Shown here: piece after piece, positions 25,989 through 35,663 of the stretch | How positions within the stretch are numbered: the first letter of the stretch is position 1 | How the letters are laid out: every line of letters begins with the position of its first letter | DNA from: Bacteroidaceae bacterium | GTDB lineage: Bacteria > Bacteroidota > Bacteroidia > Bacteroidales > Bacteroidaceae | Length of the DNA: 64,000 bases | NCBI GenBank assembly: GCA_017469925.1 | Contig: JAFUFK010000013.1 | Location: forward strand, 248,001-312,000 | Reading direction: 5' to 3' | Position numbers and translations under genes: made by a program | The notes under the pieces: generated by a model | Database searches by the model: none | What the model was told of the DNA's origin: nothing | The model's input: the letters and a program-made list of their open reading frames with translations, nothing else

Positions 25989-26611
25989 TTCTTGAGTCCT
26001 TTATAGATAAGGTAGCAGACGACGGCCAGGCCGAGCAGGAGCATGGCAACTTTAAGATAGACCGAATAGTGGGCCACGGCGGCATCGAGCTGGTAGTAGG
26101 GCACGACACTGGCCAAATAGTAGCCTATGGCAGCCAGGATGCTGTTCCACAGCCCTGCGCCCAGTGCGGTATAGAGCAGGAAACGGGAGAGCGACATGCG
26201 GGAGAGCCCGGCCGGGATGGAGATGAGCTGGCGCACGGCGGGCACGAGTCGGCCTACGAAGGTGCCGATGGCCCCGTGGCGGTCGAAGTAGCGTTCGGCC
26301 ACCTCCACCTTCTCTTGGTCAATCAGGCACATGTGGCCGAGCCTGCTGTTGGCAAAGCGATAGACCAAGGGACGCCCCAAGTGGAGAGCCAGGAAGTAGT
26401 TGACGAGGGCACCGACGAGGGCACCGACGGTGGCACAAAGGACCACGAGCAGCACGTTCAGGTCGTCGCCACTGGCGGCAAGATAGGCGGCAGGCGGCAC
26501 CACGACCTCGCTGGGGAAGGGGATGAAACTGCTCTCGATGGCCATCAGCAGGGTGATGACCCAATAGTTGAGATGTTCGAGGCACCAAGCTATGAAGGGA
26601 AGGCTTTGCAT
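25985..26611 (-). CDS. DedA family membrane protein
   Basis: 208 residues. About five hydrophobic segments. The family motifs are ESSFIPFPSEVVVPPAAYLA (residues about 27-46), FDRHGAIGTFVGRLVPAVRQLISIPAG (about 108-134) and a C-terminal helix. DedA/DTT-domain proteins flip lipid carriers, including undecaprenyl phosphate, across the inner membrane in several species. Translationally coupled to the outer-membrane protein gene by an ATGA overlap and 7 bp after the glycosyltransferase gene, so a role in envelope polymer synthesis is plausible. Confidence 0.92.
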   Translation of the reverse strand: MQSLPFIAWCLEHLNYWVITLLMAIESSFIPFPSEVVVPPAAYLAASGDDLNVLLVVLCATVGALVGALVNYFLALHLGRPLVYRFANSRLGHMCLIDQEKVEVAERYFDRHGAIGTFVGRLVPAVRQLISIPAGLSRMSLSRFLLYTALGAGLWNSILAAIGYYLASVVPYYQLDAAVAHYSVYLKVAMLLLGLAVVCYLIYKGLKK

Positions 26612-26618
26612 ATTGTGG

Positions 26619-27797
26619 TCAGATGTATTTCTTTTGGAAAGTTTGTCGTTTCGTGAAGCGCCAACGCAGGCGGGCGGCTATGTCCCAAAGCAGTACGAGA
26701 TGGAGCAAGAGGGGTAGGCTAAAGGTAAACGAGCGTTCGCCCAAGGCACGGGTCGTAACCCCGAACCAACGGGCGCGATAGAAGGCATGGACGAGCCAGA
26801 GCAGAGGGCAGAGGACCAAGGGCAGGAGGCTGAGGGTCAGCGGCTTGATGCTGAGGGCAAAGGCTACGAGGGCAAGGGTGGCAAGGGTGAAGGCCCAGGT
26901 CTGGAGCACGTGGCGGAAGTAGAAGAGCCGATAGAGGCGGCGACGGCGGAAGTGGCGACGCGTCTCCATGAAGAAGAGCCGTTCCTGATACCACCAACGG
27001 ACGTAGCGAGGGGCCTGCTTCAGCATGAAACTGTCGGGATGGAGGCAAAGCGCGGTGTTCTGGGGCGTGCTCTGGTGGTTGACCATGATGTCGGTGGCGC
27101 CCACGAGCAGATTGCTGTCGTCGGCAAAGCCGCGATGGGCGAGGAAGAAGGAACGGCGGTAGCAGAGATTCGTGCCCTCGCAGCGATAGGCTCCGTAGCG
27201 ACGGGCATAGGGCAGGTGGAGCATCTGCTGCCAAGTGCGGAAGAAGCGAAGGCGGATTCCGTTCCAACCCCGGCACCCTTGGAAACGTGTGAGGCCCAGC
27301 ACCATCTGCGTCGCCTTATCCCTTTGGCAAGCCTGACCGAGTCGGGCCAGCCAGTGCGGAGAGGCGGGCTGGCAATCGGCCTGTGTCAGTACGGTCCAGT
27401 CGTGATTGGCCGAACGGATACCCAGGGTCAGTGCCAGTCGGACGGGACTGATGTTGCGGGCAGAAGGTGGTACGCCGACGACATGCAGGTGGGGATAGCG
27501 TTCCTGAAGGTTCTCCAGCAAGAGGGATGTGTCGTCGGTGCTGTTCATATCGACGACGATGACCTCAAAGTCGGCCGAATACTCCTGCTCGAGAATGAGG
27601 GGGAGATTGCGACGCAGGAGGCCGCATTGGTCGCGAGTAGTGACGATGACACTCATCGGGGGCAGTTCAGAGGCAATGGGCTCTGCCTCGGCTTCGGCCA
27701 CCATCAGCCCCAGCCGACGATAACCGTAGGCCCGGAGCATCACAAGGGCCCAGAGCAGGACGTAACAGAGTAGTATGATGCTGACTTCCTGAATCAT
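26619..27797 (-). CDS. Membrane-bound GT2 family glycosyltransferase
   Basis: 392 residues from the ATG at 27797, which overlaps the lysA stop by 4 bp. Upstream codons inside lysA are rejected. One N-terminal helix (residues about 4-20), a GT-A domain (MSVIVTTRDQCGLLRRNLP, EVIVVDMNSTDDTS, TQADCQP as the DxD-like site, GATDIMVNHQS), then three or four C-terminal helices. Adds sugars to a membrane-linked acceptor; the substrate is unknown. Together with DedA it suggests an envelope glycan function inserted behind the lysine genes. Confidence 0.88.
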   Translation of the reverse strand: MIQEVSIILLCYVLLWALVMLRAYGYRRLGLMVAEAEAEPIASELPPMSVIVTTRDQCGLLRRNLPLILEQEYSADFEVIVVDMNSTDDTSLLLENLQERYPHLHVVGVPPSARNISPVRLALTLGIRSANHDWTVLTQADCQPASPHWLARLGQACQRDKATQMVLGLTRFQGCRGWNGIRLRFFRTWQQMLHLPYARRYGAYRCEGTNLCYRRSFFLAHRGFADDSNLLVGATDIMVNHQSTPQNTALCLHPDSFMLKQAPRYVRWWYQERLFFMETRRHFRRRRLYRLFYFRHVLQTWAFTLATLALVAFALSIKPLTLSLLPLVLCPLLWLVHAFYRARWFGVTTRALGERSFTFSLPLLLHLVLLWDIAARLRWRFTKRQTFQKKYI

Positions 27798-28939
27798 AGG
27801 TCGGTACTCAAGACTCCAGTGGAGAGCGGACGACAATTGTATTGCGAAGCCATGGTCTCGCCATAGGCCCCGGCACTGCGTATGGCCATAAGGTCGCCCC
27901 GGCTGCAATGAGGCAGGGGCAAGTCTTTGGCAAAGACATCGCTGCTCTCGCAGATAGGTCCTACAACGTCGTAAATCTCGTCGCCCTCGTCGTTCGTAAG
28001 GTTCTGGATGCAGTGGTGGGCATCGTAGAGGGCGGGGCGAATGAGTTCGGTCATGCCGGCATCGACGATGACAAACTTCTTCACGGCCCCTTGCTTGACG
28101 TAGAGGACACGGGTTATCAGGCTGCCACACTGGGCCACGATGGCACGGCCGAGTTCGAAGTGGAGTTGCTGGCCCGGACGAAGACGCAGATAGCGACGGA
28201 AGGTGGCAAAGTAGGAGGCGAAGTCGGCCATGGGATGGAGGTCAGGCTCGATATAGTCGATGCCCAAGCCGCCGCCCACGTTGATGTGAGGCAGCACGAT
28301 GCCGTAACAGTCCAACTCCTCTTGCAACTCGTTGATACGCAAGGAGAGTGTGGCAAAGTCGTCCATATCGAGCAACTGACTGCCGATATGGAAGTGGAGC
28401 CCGATGCACTCGACGTTCGGGAGCTGTCGGCTCAGACGGATGACCTCGACCATATCCTCCATGGCGATGCCGAACTTGTTCTCGGCACGCCCCGTGGTAA
28501 TGTTGTCGTGAGTGTGAGCGCCCACGTTAGGGTTAATGCGGAAGGCAACGCGGGCCGTCCGCCCTTCGCGTTGGGCCAGTTGGTTGATGACCTCCAGTTC
28601 GGGAATGCTCTCGACGTTGAAGCAGAAGATGTCGGCCCGAAGGGCGAGCAGGATTTCCCAATCGCTCTTGCCCACACCGGCAAAGACTATCTTGTCAGCA
28701 GGGAAACCCGCATCGAGGCATACCTGAATCTCGCCACCGCTGACACAATCGGCTCCAAAGCCGGCCCGTATGACGTGGGCAAGTACACCAGGATTCGTGC
28801 AAGCCTTGACGGCAAAGTGCATGTGGTCGCCTGGTTGCAGTTGGGACTTGATGGTCTGCAAGGTTTCGTCGAGCAGGTCGGCGTCGTAGTAGTAGAAGGG
28901 TGTCTGCCGGGTCTCGAATTTGTCTATAGGAAACTTCAC
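27794..28939 (-). CDS. lysA: Diaminopimelate decarboxylase
   Basis: 381 residues, the shorter form of this PLP enzyme. The last step of lysine synthesis, meso-diaminopimelate to L-lysine. The PLP lysine is Lys45 in HFAVKACTNPG, the phosphate-binding loop is GGGLGIDY, and the partner active-site Cys is in CESSDVFAKD. Acts as a dimer in the cytosol. It lies 18 bp after lysC, so the aspartate-family genes are together. Confidence 0.96.
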   Translation of the reverse strand: MKFPIDKFETRQTPFYYYDADLLDETLQTIKSQLQPGDHMHFAVKACTNPGVLAHVIRAGFGADCVSGGEIQVCLDAGFPADKIVFAGVGKSDWEILLALRADIFCFNVESIPELEVINQLAQREGRTARVAFRINPNVGAHTHDNITTGRAENKFGIAMEDMVEVIRLSRQLPNVECIGLHFHIGSQLLDMDDFATLSLRINELQEELDCYGIVLPHINVGGGLGIDYIEPDLHPMADFASYFATFRRYLRLRPGQQLHFELGRAIVAQCGSLITRVLYVKQGAVKKFVIVDAGMTELIRPALYDAHHCIQNLTNDEGDEIYDVVGPICESSDVFAKDLPLPHCSRGDLMAIRSAGAYGETMASQYNCRPLSTGVLSTDL

Positions 28940-28957
28940 GATTTGACGATTTTACGA

Positions 28958-30289
28958 TTATTCATCCTTAAAGAGCGTCTCGGAGAGGGCCAGAAGGGTG
29001 CGTTTCTTGTCTTCAGCCTTAATGAGGAACGAGATGTTATAGTTGCTGCCGCCGTAACTAATCATGCGAACGGGAATCTTCTTCACGGCCATGCAGGCAC
29101 GCGTCTCGAAGCCTACGTTGCCACTGGCCAAGTCGCCCACGACGCAGACGATGCACATGTCGCGATTGACCTGAACGGTGCCATACTTCTTCAGTTCGCC
29201 TACGATTTCGGGCAGGCGAGAGGGATTGTCGATGGTAACGCTTACGCCCACTTCGCTGGTGCATATCATGTCGATGGCCGTCTTGTGCTGCTCGAAAATT
29301 TCGAACACCTTGCGCAGGAAACCATAAGCCAGTAACATGCGCGACGACTGAATCTGGATGCACGTGATATTGTCCTTAGCCGCAACGGCTTTGATGGTTC
29401 CGTGCTGAATCTCGTTGTTGATAAGCGTGCCGGGGGCAGTGGGATCCATCGTATTGAGCAAACGGACGGGAACCCCCGCGAACTTGGCGGGCTGGATGCA
29501 GGTGGGATGCAGAATCTTGGCACCAAAGTAGGCCAACTCGGCTGCCTCTTCAAAGTAAAGCTGGCGCACGGGTTCGGTGTGTTCGACCACGCGAGGGTCG
29601 TTGTTGTGCATGCCGTCGATGTCGGTCCATATCTGAATCTCCTCGACTTGCAGCACAGCACCAATGAGGCAGGCCGTATAGTCGCTTCCGCCTCGCTTCA
29701 GGTTATCGACTTCGCCACGGAAGTTGCGGCAGATGAAGCCCTGGGTCAGGTAGATGTCGTAGTCGAGGAACTCGCGCAGACGCTTCACGGTGGCTTCGCG
29801 GATGAAGTTGAGGTCGGGCTCGCCATTCTCGTCTGTCCGTACGATGTCGAGTGCCGAAAGCAGGATGACACGATGACCTTGCTCCTGTAGGTAGTTGGTG
29901 ACCATGTTGGTACTCATCACCTCGCCCTGGGCCAGGATAATCTTTTCGTCGGCATCTGTGACGGTGGGTGCTTTCTTGACAAAAGAGCGCAATAGCTCAA
30001 ACTCACTTTGCAGGAACTGAATGGTCTTGTCGCGAAACTCCTGTGTCGAATAAAGTTCTTCGACGTGAGCCATATATTTCTGCTCCAACTGGTTGATGAC
30101 GGTGCTGGCACCCTCGGGATTGTTGCGATAGAGATAGTCGGAGATTTCGACCAGATTATTCGTCGTTCCACTCATGGCAGAGAGCACGACGAAAGACTGT
30201 TCACCAGCCTTCGGGGTAAATATCTGGGCAACTTCCTTCATTCGTTGGGGGGAACCGACGCTGGTTCCTCCGAATTTCATCACTTTCAT
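28958..30289 (-). CDS. lysC: Aspartate kinase
   Basis: 443 residues, monofunctional. The kinase domain begins MKVMKFGGTSVGSPQRM and includes GGSDYTACLIGAVL and WTDIDGMHNNDPRVV. Two C-terminal ACT domains (residues about 295-440) hold the lysine/threonine feedback site, for example TSEVGVSVTIDNP and VVGDLASGNVGFETRA. First step of the aspartate pathway to lysine, threonine and methionine. No homoserine dehydrogenase domain is fused. Confidence 0.96.
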   Translation of the reverse strand: MKVMKFGGTSVGSPQRMKEVAQIFTPKAGEQSFVVLSAMSGTTNNLVEISDYLYRNNPEGASTVINQLEQKYMAHVEELYSTQEFRDKTIQFLQSEFELLRSFVKKAPTVTDADEKIILAQGEVMSTNMVTNYLQEQGHRVILLSALDIVRTDENGEPDLNFIREATVKRLREFLDYDIYLTQGFICRNFRGEVDNLKRGGSDYTACLIGAVLQVEEIQIWTDIDGMHNNDPRVVEHTEPVRQLYFEEAAELAYFGAKILHPTCIQPAKFAGVPVRLLNTMDPTAPGTLINNEIQHGTIKAVAAKDNITCIQIQSSRMLLAYGFLRKVFEIFEQHKTAIDMICTSEVGVSVTIDNPSRLPEIVGELKKYGTVQVNRDMCIVCVVGDLASGNVGFETRACMAVKKIPVRMISYGGSNYNISFLIKAEDKKRTLLALSETLFKDE

Positions 30290-30312
30290 TTTTTATCGGG
30301 TTGTGAGTTTGA

Positions 30313-30972
30313 TTATTCGATATGGATACGGCCTTCGTGACAACGCCAGAGAATGCCTGGGAACTGCTTAATCCACTGCTCGTTGTGGGTGCTCATGACA
30401 ACGGCTGCCCCTTGCAGGCGAATCTGGTTGAGAAGATCCATGACTTTCGTCCCATTGTCGATGTCAAGGTTTGCCGTAGGCTCGTCGGCAAGCAAGAGCT
30501 TGGGACTATTGAGCAGGGCACGGGCTATGCAGACGCGTTGCTGCTCGCCTCCCGAAAGTTCGTAAGGCATGTGGCGAGTCTTTTCGGGCAGTCCCACTTG
30601 TTCCAGGACCTCGATGATACGACGTTCGCGGTCAATCTTCTTCTTCCAACCCGTAGCACGAAGCACGAAGTCGAGGTTCTCATCGACTGTGCGGTCGCGA
30701 AGCAACTGGAAGTCCTGGAAAATGATACCCAACTGGCGACGAAGCTTGGGCAATTGGCGAGGGCGCATGCGAGTCATGTCGTAATCCAGCACAGTGGCTT
30801 CGCCTGCTGCAATGGGTAACTCGCCATAGATGGTCTTAAGCAAGGAGGTCTTTCCGCAACCTACCTCGCCGAGCACATAGATGAACTGTCCCTCGTGAAT
30901 CTCGAGGCTAACGTCCGACAGGATGGTACGCTCATCCTGACAGATTTGCACTTGGTCGTATTTTGCTAACAT
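30313..30972 (-). CDS. ftsE: FtsE-like ABC ATPase
   Basis: 219 residues from the ATG at 30972; a longer frame upstream lies inside hisIE. Walker A GEVGCGKTS (35-43), Q-loop IFQDFQLL, signature LSGGEQQRV, Walker B LLLADEPTANLD, H-loop STHN. FtsE pairs with FtsX to control peptidoglycan hydrolases at the division site. No ftsX adjoins; the gene sits between hisIE (4-bp gap) and lysC, so FtsX must be encoded elsewhere, or this is another FtsE/LolD-type ATPase. Confidence 0.85.
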   Translation of the reverse strand: MLAKYDQVQICQDERTILSDVSLEIHEGQFIYVLGEVGCGKTSLLKTIYGELPIAAGEATVLDYDMTRMRPRQLPKLRRQLGIIFQDFQLLRDRTVDENLDFVLRATGWKKKIDRERRIIEVLEQVGLPEKTRHMPYELSGGEQQRVCIARALLNSPKLLLADEPTANLDIDNGTKVMDLLNQIRLQGAAVVMSTHNEQWIKQFPGILWRCHEGRIHIE

Positions 30973-30976
30973 AGTC

Positions 30977-31591
30977 TTAATGTTTTTTCCATCCGGGATT
31001 ATGACGTTCCATGAGTTCGCGAGCCATGTCCTCGATGCGCAGTCCCTTGCTGGTGAGCAGCACGATGAGATGATAGAGCATGTCGGAACCCTCATAGATG
31101 AGTCGTTCGTTGGTGCCATTGGTGGCTTCGATGACCATTTCCAGCGCTTCTTCGCCGACTTTCTGTGCCATGCGATTGAGCCCATCCTGAAAGAGACTGG
31201 TCGTATAGGAACCTTCGGGCATCTCCTCATGACGCTTCTCGATGAAGTCGTTCAAGGAGGAGAGGAAGAGTAGGGGATTCTGTTCGTTCCGCTCGTTCCA
31301 GCAAGTGTCGGCTCCTGTGTGGCAAACGGGCCCGTCGGGGTGGACCTTGATGAGGAGAGTGTCGTGGTCACAATCGTTAAGCATCTCGACGACATGCAAC
31401 AGATTGCCACTCGTCTCGCCCTTCGTCCACAGCGCTTGACGACTGCGACTCCAGAAGGTGACGAGCCCTGTCTCGCAGGTCTTCCTGTATGCTTCCTCGT
31501 TCATGAAGCCCAGCATCAGCACCTTATCGGTCTCGGCATCTTGTATGATGGCAGGAACCATTCCGCTCATCTTCTCAAAGTCAATGGTCAT
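30977..31591 (-). CDS. hisI: Bifunctional phosphoribosyl-AMP cyclohydrolase / phosphoribosyl-ATP pyrophosphatase
   Basis: 204 residues. The HisI domain (residues 1 to about 105) has the metal-binding segment [23 protein letters not shown]. The HisE domain (about 110-204) has [13 protein letters not shown] and the [13 protein letters not shown] pyrophosphatase helices. Catalyses steps 2 and 3 of histidine synthesis. Overlaps hisF by 4 bp. Confidence 0.95.
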   Translation of the reverse strand: MTIDFEKMSGMVPAIIQDAETDKVLMLGFMNEEAYRKTCETGLVTFWSRSRQALWTKGETSGNLLHVVEMLNDCDHDTLLIKVHPDGPVCHTGADTCWNERNEQNPLLFLSSLNDFIEKRHEEMPEGSYTTSLFQDGLNRMAQKVGEEALEMVIEATNGTNERLIYEGSDMLYHLIVLLTSKGLRIEDMARELMERHNPGWKKH

Positions 31592-32346
31592 ATTCTTACG
31601 TTTATGTTTTCTTGTCTTAGGTATCGTTTCAGTTCGGGTATGCTGATTTCGCCAAAGTGGAATACGCTGGCGGCAAGGGCGGCATCGGCCTGACCCAGCC
31701 GGAAGGCATCGCGGAAGTGCTCCATCCGTCCCGCTCCGCCACTGGCGATGACGGGGATAGTCAGACGCTCGGCCAATTGCCGGAGCGCTTCGTTGGCAAA
31801 GCCTGTCTTCACTCCATCGTGGTTCATTGAGGTGAAGAGAATCTCACCCGCGCCACGTTCCTGGGCTTCGTGTGCCCAGTCGAAGAGCGTCTTCCCGATG
31901 GAAATGCGCCCCCCGTTGACGTAGCATTGCCACTTGCCATCCTCCTCTCTTCGGGCGTCGATGGCAACTACGCACACCTGACTGCCATAGTGTGAGCTTA
32001 TCTCGTCGATTAGTCCTGGGCGACGAAGGGCAGCACTATTGATGCTTACCTTGTCAGCTCCGGCCGAAAGCATGCGGTCAACGTCGGCCAATTCGTTGAT
32101 GCCACCTCCTACGGTGAAAGGAATCGAGAGTTCCAAAGCCACGCGCTCGACCATAGAAGTGAAGGTCTTGCGGCCTTCGTGCGAAGCCGTAATGTCGAGG
32201 AACACAAGCTCGTCGGCCCCTTGCTCGCTATAGGCTCGCCCCAATTCAACAGGGTCGCCAGCCTGACGCAGGTTCACGAAGTTCGTGCCCTTTACGGTCT
32301 GGCCGTCCTTGACGTCGAGGCAGGGGATGATTCGCTTGGCTAACAT
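31588..32346 (-). CDS. hisF: Imidazole glycerol phosphate synthase cyclase subunit
   Basis: 252 residues, a TIM barrel starting [20 protein letters not shown]. Catalytic Asp in CLDVKDG (Asp11) and Asp at VVAIDAR (about residue 130). Phosphate loops are GGGI and ASGGAG. Uses ammonia passed from HisH to close the imidazole ring. Overlaps hisA by 7 bp. Confidence 0.97.
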   Translation of the reverse strand: MLAKRIIPCLDVKDGQTVKGTNFVNLRQAGDPVELGRAYSEQGADELVFLDITASHEGRKTFTSMVERVALELSIPFTVGGGINELADVDRMLSAGADKVSINSAALRRPGLIDEISSHYGSQVCVVAIDARREEDGKWQCYVNGGRISIGKTLFDWAHEAQERGAGEILFTSMNHDGVKTGFANEALRQLAERLTIPVIASGGAGRMEHFRDAFRLGQADAALAASVFHFGEISIPELKRYLRQENINVRI

Positions 32347-33062
32347 AGGTACTTACGGCTAAGTTCATTCATGTCGATACGTCCTTCATAGATGGCCTTT
32401 CCGAATACTACAGCAGGGATGCCTGCTTGCTCAAGTGCTTCGATATCTCCAAGGCTACTGACTCCGCCACTGGCAATAAGGTGACACGAGGGGTGGGCCT
32501 GCATCACTTGCCGATAGAGTTCGATGGCTGGGCCTTGGAGCATGCCGTCGCGACTGATGTCGGTACACAACACATTGCGATTACCCGCTTTCATATAATG
32601 GATGAGGAAATCGGTCAGCAAGACTTCGCTATCCTCCTTCCACCCATTGATGCTTATGTGGCCATTGCGCACGTCGGCTCCCAATATCAGGTGGTCTGCT
32701 CCATAGTGGTCGAGCCATTCGAGGTAGAGGTCGGGGACGGTGACAGCTATGCTACCCACGGTCACAAGTGAAGCCCCCGCGTCGAAGGCGCGTTGGAGGT
32801 CATCCTCAGTCTTAACACCACCGCCGAAATCGACTAATAACTGGGTCTTTTGGGTGATACGCCTAAGTGTCTGGACATTAACGACGTGGTGATTCTTGGC
32901 TCCGTCCAGGTCAACTACGTGCAAACGACGGAAGCCCAAGTCCTCGAACTGCATGGCCATATCCACGGGGTCGCCATACACCTTCTGTGTGGCGTAGTCG
33001 CCCTGGCTCAAGCGGACACAACGTCCGTCAATGATGTCGATGGCCGGTATCAGTTCTATCAT
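32340..33062 (-). CDS. hisA: Phosphoribosylformimino-AICAR-P isomerase
   Basis: 240 residues from the ATG at 33062 ([20 protein letters not shown]). Catalytic Asp8 in PAIDI and Asp around residue 130 ([13 protein letters not shown] segment nearby). Half-barrel phosphate loops are FGGGV and ASGGVSS. An Amadori isomerisation in histidine synthesis. Overlaps hisH by 4 bp. Confidence 0.96.
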   Translation of the reverse strand: MIELIPAIDIIDGRCVRLSQGDYATQKVYGDPVDMAMQFEDLGFRRLHVVDLDGAKNHHVVNVQTLRRITQKTQLLVDFGGGVKTEDDLQRAFDAGASLVTVGSIAVTVPDLYLEWLDHYGADHLILGADVRNGHISINGWKEDSEVLLTDFLIHYMKAGNRNVLCTDISRDGMLQGPAIELYRQVMQAHPSCHLIASGGVSSLGDIEALEQAGIPAVVFGKAIYEGRIDMNELSRKYLC

Positions 33063-33649
33063 AGGCTTAGGAAGTTCTTGAGAATCCGTTCGCCCACGCA
33101 TCCGCTCTTTTCAGGATGGAATTGTGTGGCGTAAAAGTTGTCGCGATGCAGGGCTGCACTGAAGGGTTCAATGTAGCGGGTCGTGGCAAGGGTCCAAGGG
33201 CACAGGGGGACGTAGTAGCTATGGATAAAATAGACATAGGCACCATCGTCCACCCCATCAAATAAGGGAGATGCGACGTCTTCGAGACTGTTCCAGCCCA
33301 TGTGCGGAACCTTGTCTTCGTGCCTCTGGGGTTGGAATCGGAGGACGGGGACATCGAATATTCCCAGACAATCAACATCACCTTCGGCCGAATGGCGGCA
33401 CATCAGTTGCTGTCCGATACAGATACCGAGAATGGGCTGACGAAGGTTACGGATGACCTGGTCGAGTCCCGTCTGTCTCAGGTATTCCATAGCCTGACGA
33501 GCCTCGCCTTGTCCTGGGAAGACCACCTTGTCGGCCCTCCTGATCAGTTCGGCTTCGTTGGTCAGGGTGGGGCGTATGCCCAACCTTTCCAAAGCATGAA
33601 TTACCGAGTAGATATTACCTGCTCCGTAGTCAACAACCGCAACTTCCAT
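33059..33649 (-). CDS. hisH: Imidazole glycerol phosphate synthase glutaminase subunit
   Basis: 196 residues from the ATG at 33649 (MEVAVVDYGAGNIYSV). A 6-residue longer start at 33667 is possible but does not match the family. Class I amidotransferase: nucleophile Cys77 in LGICIGQQLM, and the His-Glu pair in ATQFHPEKSG. Supplies ammonia to HisF. First of the hisH-A-F-IE block; hisG, D, C and B are not in the window. Confidence 0.95.
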   Translation of the reverse strand: MEVAVVDYGAGNIYSVIHALERLGIRPTLTNEAELIRRADKVVFPGQGEARQAMEYLRQTGLDQVIRNLRQPILGICIGQQLMCRHSAEGDVDCLGIFDVPVLRFQPQRHEDKVPHMGWNSLEDVASPLFDGVDDGAYVYFIHSYYVPLCPWTLATTRYIEPFSAALHRDNFYATQFHPEKSGCVGERILKNFLSL

Positions 33650-33675
33650 CCTGAACGACTTACACAACTGGCGTC

Positions 33676-34152
33676 TTACTTCTTACTGATAGCCTGGTCG
33701 GCCTTCTCCCAGTTGGTGTTCAGGCTAAACGGTGTGATGCAGTCAGGAGCGTTAATATAGGCATTGGTCTTCTCGGGGTCCTGATTGTAGAACATGGGGT
33801 TCTCGGCGCTAGCCTTCCAATAGCGTGTCATGATGTCTTTCTGGGCCGTTGCACTCTGCTTCTGGGCCTTGGCCAAATCGCTGAAATACGACACAATGAA
33901 GTGATTGAGACTGTAGGCCTGCTTGTCGAGAAAGTCGCCGCGCACACTACCGCCATTTTGCTTAATGGCCGTCGTGCAAATGTACTGCAAGGCCGAGAAC
34001 TTGAACTGCGATACGGCCAGGATGAAGGGGTCGGCACGAGGGTCGTCGATGACCGCCTTTGCATTGGCAACAACTTGGTCGAAGACATCTTGGGCCTTCA
34101 CATGGCTTGCGGAAAGTATTCCGAGCACCAGAATCAATACCAGTTTCTTCAT
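33676..34152 (-). CDS. Secreted protein of unknown function
   Basis: 158 residues, no family recognised. Signal peptide MKKLVLILVLGILSASHVKA, cleaved before QDVF. The mature part is mainly helical, with conserved-looking FKFSALQYICTTAIKQ and a C-terminal NAYINAPDCITPFSLNTNWE containing a second Cys that could pair with the first. Located between ruvC and hisH, 26 bp before hisH, apparently in the same minus-strand run. Probably periplasmic. Confidence 0.7.
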   Translation of the reverse strand: MKKLVLILVLGILSASHVKAQDVFDQVVANAKAVIDDPRADPFILAVSQFKFSALQYICTTAIKQNGGSVRGDFLDKQAYSLNHFIVSYFSDLAKAQKQSATAQKDIMTRYWKASAENPMFYNQDPEKTNAYINAPDCITPFSLNTNWEKADQAISKK

Positions 34153-34189
34153 ATCTTTATAAGGGTTAAGGGGTTAATCGTTAGAGTTT

Positions 34190-34750
34190 CTATCTTCTCA
34201 CTTTATCTTGGTTTTTGTTGACGAAGTCCTTCCACGAACGGTAGCCCGCACTCGTCTGTGGCCGCCCCATCTGCATGAAGTGGCAATAGGCCGCGGCCAG
34301 TGCATCGGTGGCATCAAAGTGCTGCTTCATTTGTTCTTCATCGAGATGCAATATGCGCTGGAGCATACCTGCAACCTGTTCCTTAGAGGCTGTGCCAATG
34401 CCCGTCAGAGCCAGTTTAATCTTCATAGGGGCATATTCGTGGATGGGGACATCGTGTTGTATAGCGGCGGCAATAGCTACTCCCTGGGCACGTCCTAACT
34501 TCAGCATCGACTGTACGTTCTTGCCAAAGAAAGGGGCCTCGATGGCCATCTCGTCGGGTAGGTACGACTGAATGATGCCTGCTACGCGTTCGTAGATGTG
34601 TCCGAGCTTCAGATAGCCGTCGGCCATTTTGTGCAGGTCGATGACGCCCAAGGCCACAGCTTCTGCCTTGCTGCCCACAACGCGTAGCACGCCATATCCC
34701 ATCAGGTTTGTGCCGGGGTCAATACCTAATATGATTTTCTCAACTTCCAA
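34190..34750 (-). CDS. ruvC: Crossover junction endodeoxyribonuclease RuvC
   Basis: 186 residues. RNase H-like fold with acidic residues at Asp11 ([15 protein letters not shown]), Glu in [11 protein letters not shown] and Asp in [13 protein letters not shown]. Resolves Holliday junctions with RuvAB during recombination. The first 11 bp overlap the DUF4286 gene, a coupling seen here directly. Confidence 0.97.
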   Translation of the reverse strand: MEVEKIILGIDPGTNLMGYGVLRVVGSKAEAVALGVIDLHKMADGYLKLGHIYERVAGIIQSYLPDEMAIEAPFFGKNVQSMLKLGRAQGVAIAAAIQHDVPIHEYAPMKIKLALTGIGTASKEQVAGMLQRILHLDEEQMKQHFDATDALAAAYCHFMQMGRPQTSAGYRSWKDFVNKNQDKVRR

Positions 34751-35048
34751 TTTCTTCCATTATTGTGCTAAAGCCAACGATGCGCTGGTCGAACATCTTC
34801 AGGAGTTCCCTATTCAGAGCCTCGCCTATCTCCGTGTACCAACGATGGAGCAAAGCCGTCGATTCTACATGGAATTGCAATGACATGCACTCTGTCTCCT
34901 GGTCATGGTGTGAGAGTATGCGCAAGAGACGCGGCTGACTGAGCAGGCCATTTGCTTCGACGCGCGGCAACATGCTCTGGGTAACCCATATCACAAAGTC
35001 CCGAGCATCGGCGTTCGGCATCGTGTAAGTAGTATTGTAAACAATCAT
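34740..35048 (-). CDS. DUF4286 family protein
   Basis: 102 residues from the ATG at 35048 ([12 protein letters not shown]). The longer frame to 35099 crosses the likely promoter. A ferredoxin-like alpha-beta fold is suggested by the VYNTTYTM strand, long helices ([14 protein letters not shown]) and the final [14 protein letters not shown] strand. Function unknown; the overlap with ruvC indicates co-transcription. A near-match -7 box (TACCTTCG) lies on the minus strand at 35074-35081. Confidence 0.82.
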   Translation of the reverse strand: MIVYNTTYTMPNADARDFVIWVTQSMLPRVEANGLLSQPRLLRILSHHDQETECMSLQFHVESTALLHRWYTEIGEALNRELLKMFDQRIVGFSTIMEEIGS

Positions 35049-35173
35049 TTTACCTGCGTACGCGTATTTGGCGACGAAGGTACGAAAAAAATCCCACATG
35101 GCCTAATACCTTAGTTTATTTTATAGTTTTTTAAGGGTATGGCCACTTTAGGACGAGATTAAACCTATCGTGT

Positions 35174-35204
35174 TTTGCTGTTTCAAAATAAATGACTAAA
35201 TTTG
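35174..35204 (+). promoter_or_regulatory. Promoter of the DUF1573 gene
   Basis: -33 TTTG (35174-35177), 19-bp spacer, -7 TAAATTTG (35197-35204), 24 bp before the ATG at 35229. Confidence 0.75.
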
Positions 35205-35228
35205 TCGCGAAAACAATTACTTGTGAAT

Positions 35229-35660
35229 ATGAAAAAGACCACATTTATCTTAGCAATCGCATCGCTGCTCATCTTTGTGGTAGCTTCGCAGATGCACACC
35301 GCTCAGGCCTCGACACTCATGGCTGCTGCCAATGAGGAGCCGAAAGCCGAAATCAAATTCGACACTCTGCGTATCGACCTTGGGACCTTCTCCGAGAAAC
35401 AGCCCGAGCAGCACTGCACCTTCACCTTTACCAACGTAGGCGAGGCTCCGCTCATTATCAACCAGGCTTTTCCATCCTGTGGATGTACGGTACCCACTTA
35501 TACCAAAGACCCCGTTAAGCCAGGTGAAAAGGGGCAGATTGATGTGACCTATAATGGCAAGGGAAAGTTCCCTGGCCACTTCACCAAGACCATCACCATC
35601 CGCTCAAATGCCAAGAACGAAATCGTGCGACTGGCCATTGAGGGAACCATGACAAAGTAA
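35229..35660 (+). CDS. Secreted DUF1573 protein
   Basis: 143 residues from the ATG at 35229, which follows the promoter; the frame at 35202 lies inside it. Signal peptide of about 27 residues, ending near HTAQAS. One DUF1573 Ig-like domain with the hallmark HCTFTFTNVGEAPLIINQ, then FPSCGCTVP, KPGEKGQIDVTYNGKGKFPG. Such domains are common in Bacteroidetes envelope proteins and are related to ASH/MSP-like modules. Specific role unknown. Followed after 3 bp by the DUF2264 gene. Confidence 0.9.
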   Translation: MKKTTFILAIASLLIFVVASQMHTAQASTLMAAANEEPKAEIKFDTLRIDLGTFSEKQPEQHCTFTFTNVGEAPLIINQAFPSCGCTVPTYTKDPVKPGEKGQIDVTYNGKGKFPGHFTKTITIRSNAKNEIVRLAIEGTMTK

Positions 35661-35663
35661 CTT

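Noticed and set aside
27842-29335. 497-codon plus-strand frame opposite lysA and lysC
   Set aside because: Crosses two well-conserved enzymes and their junction; no domain content.
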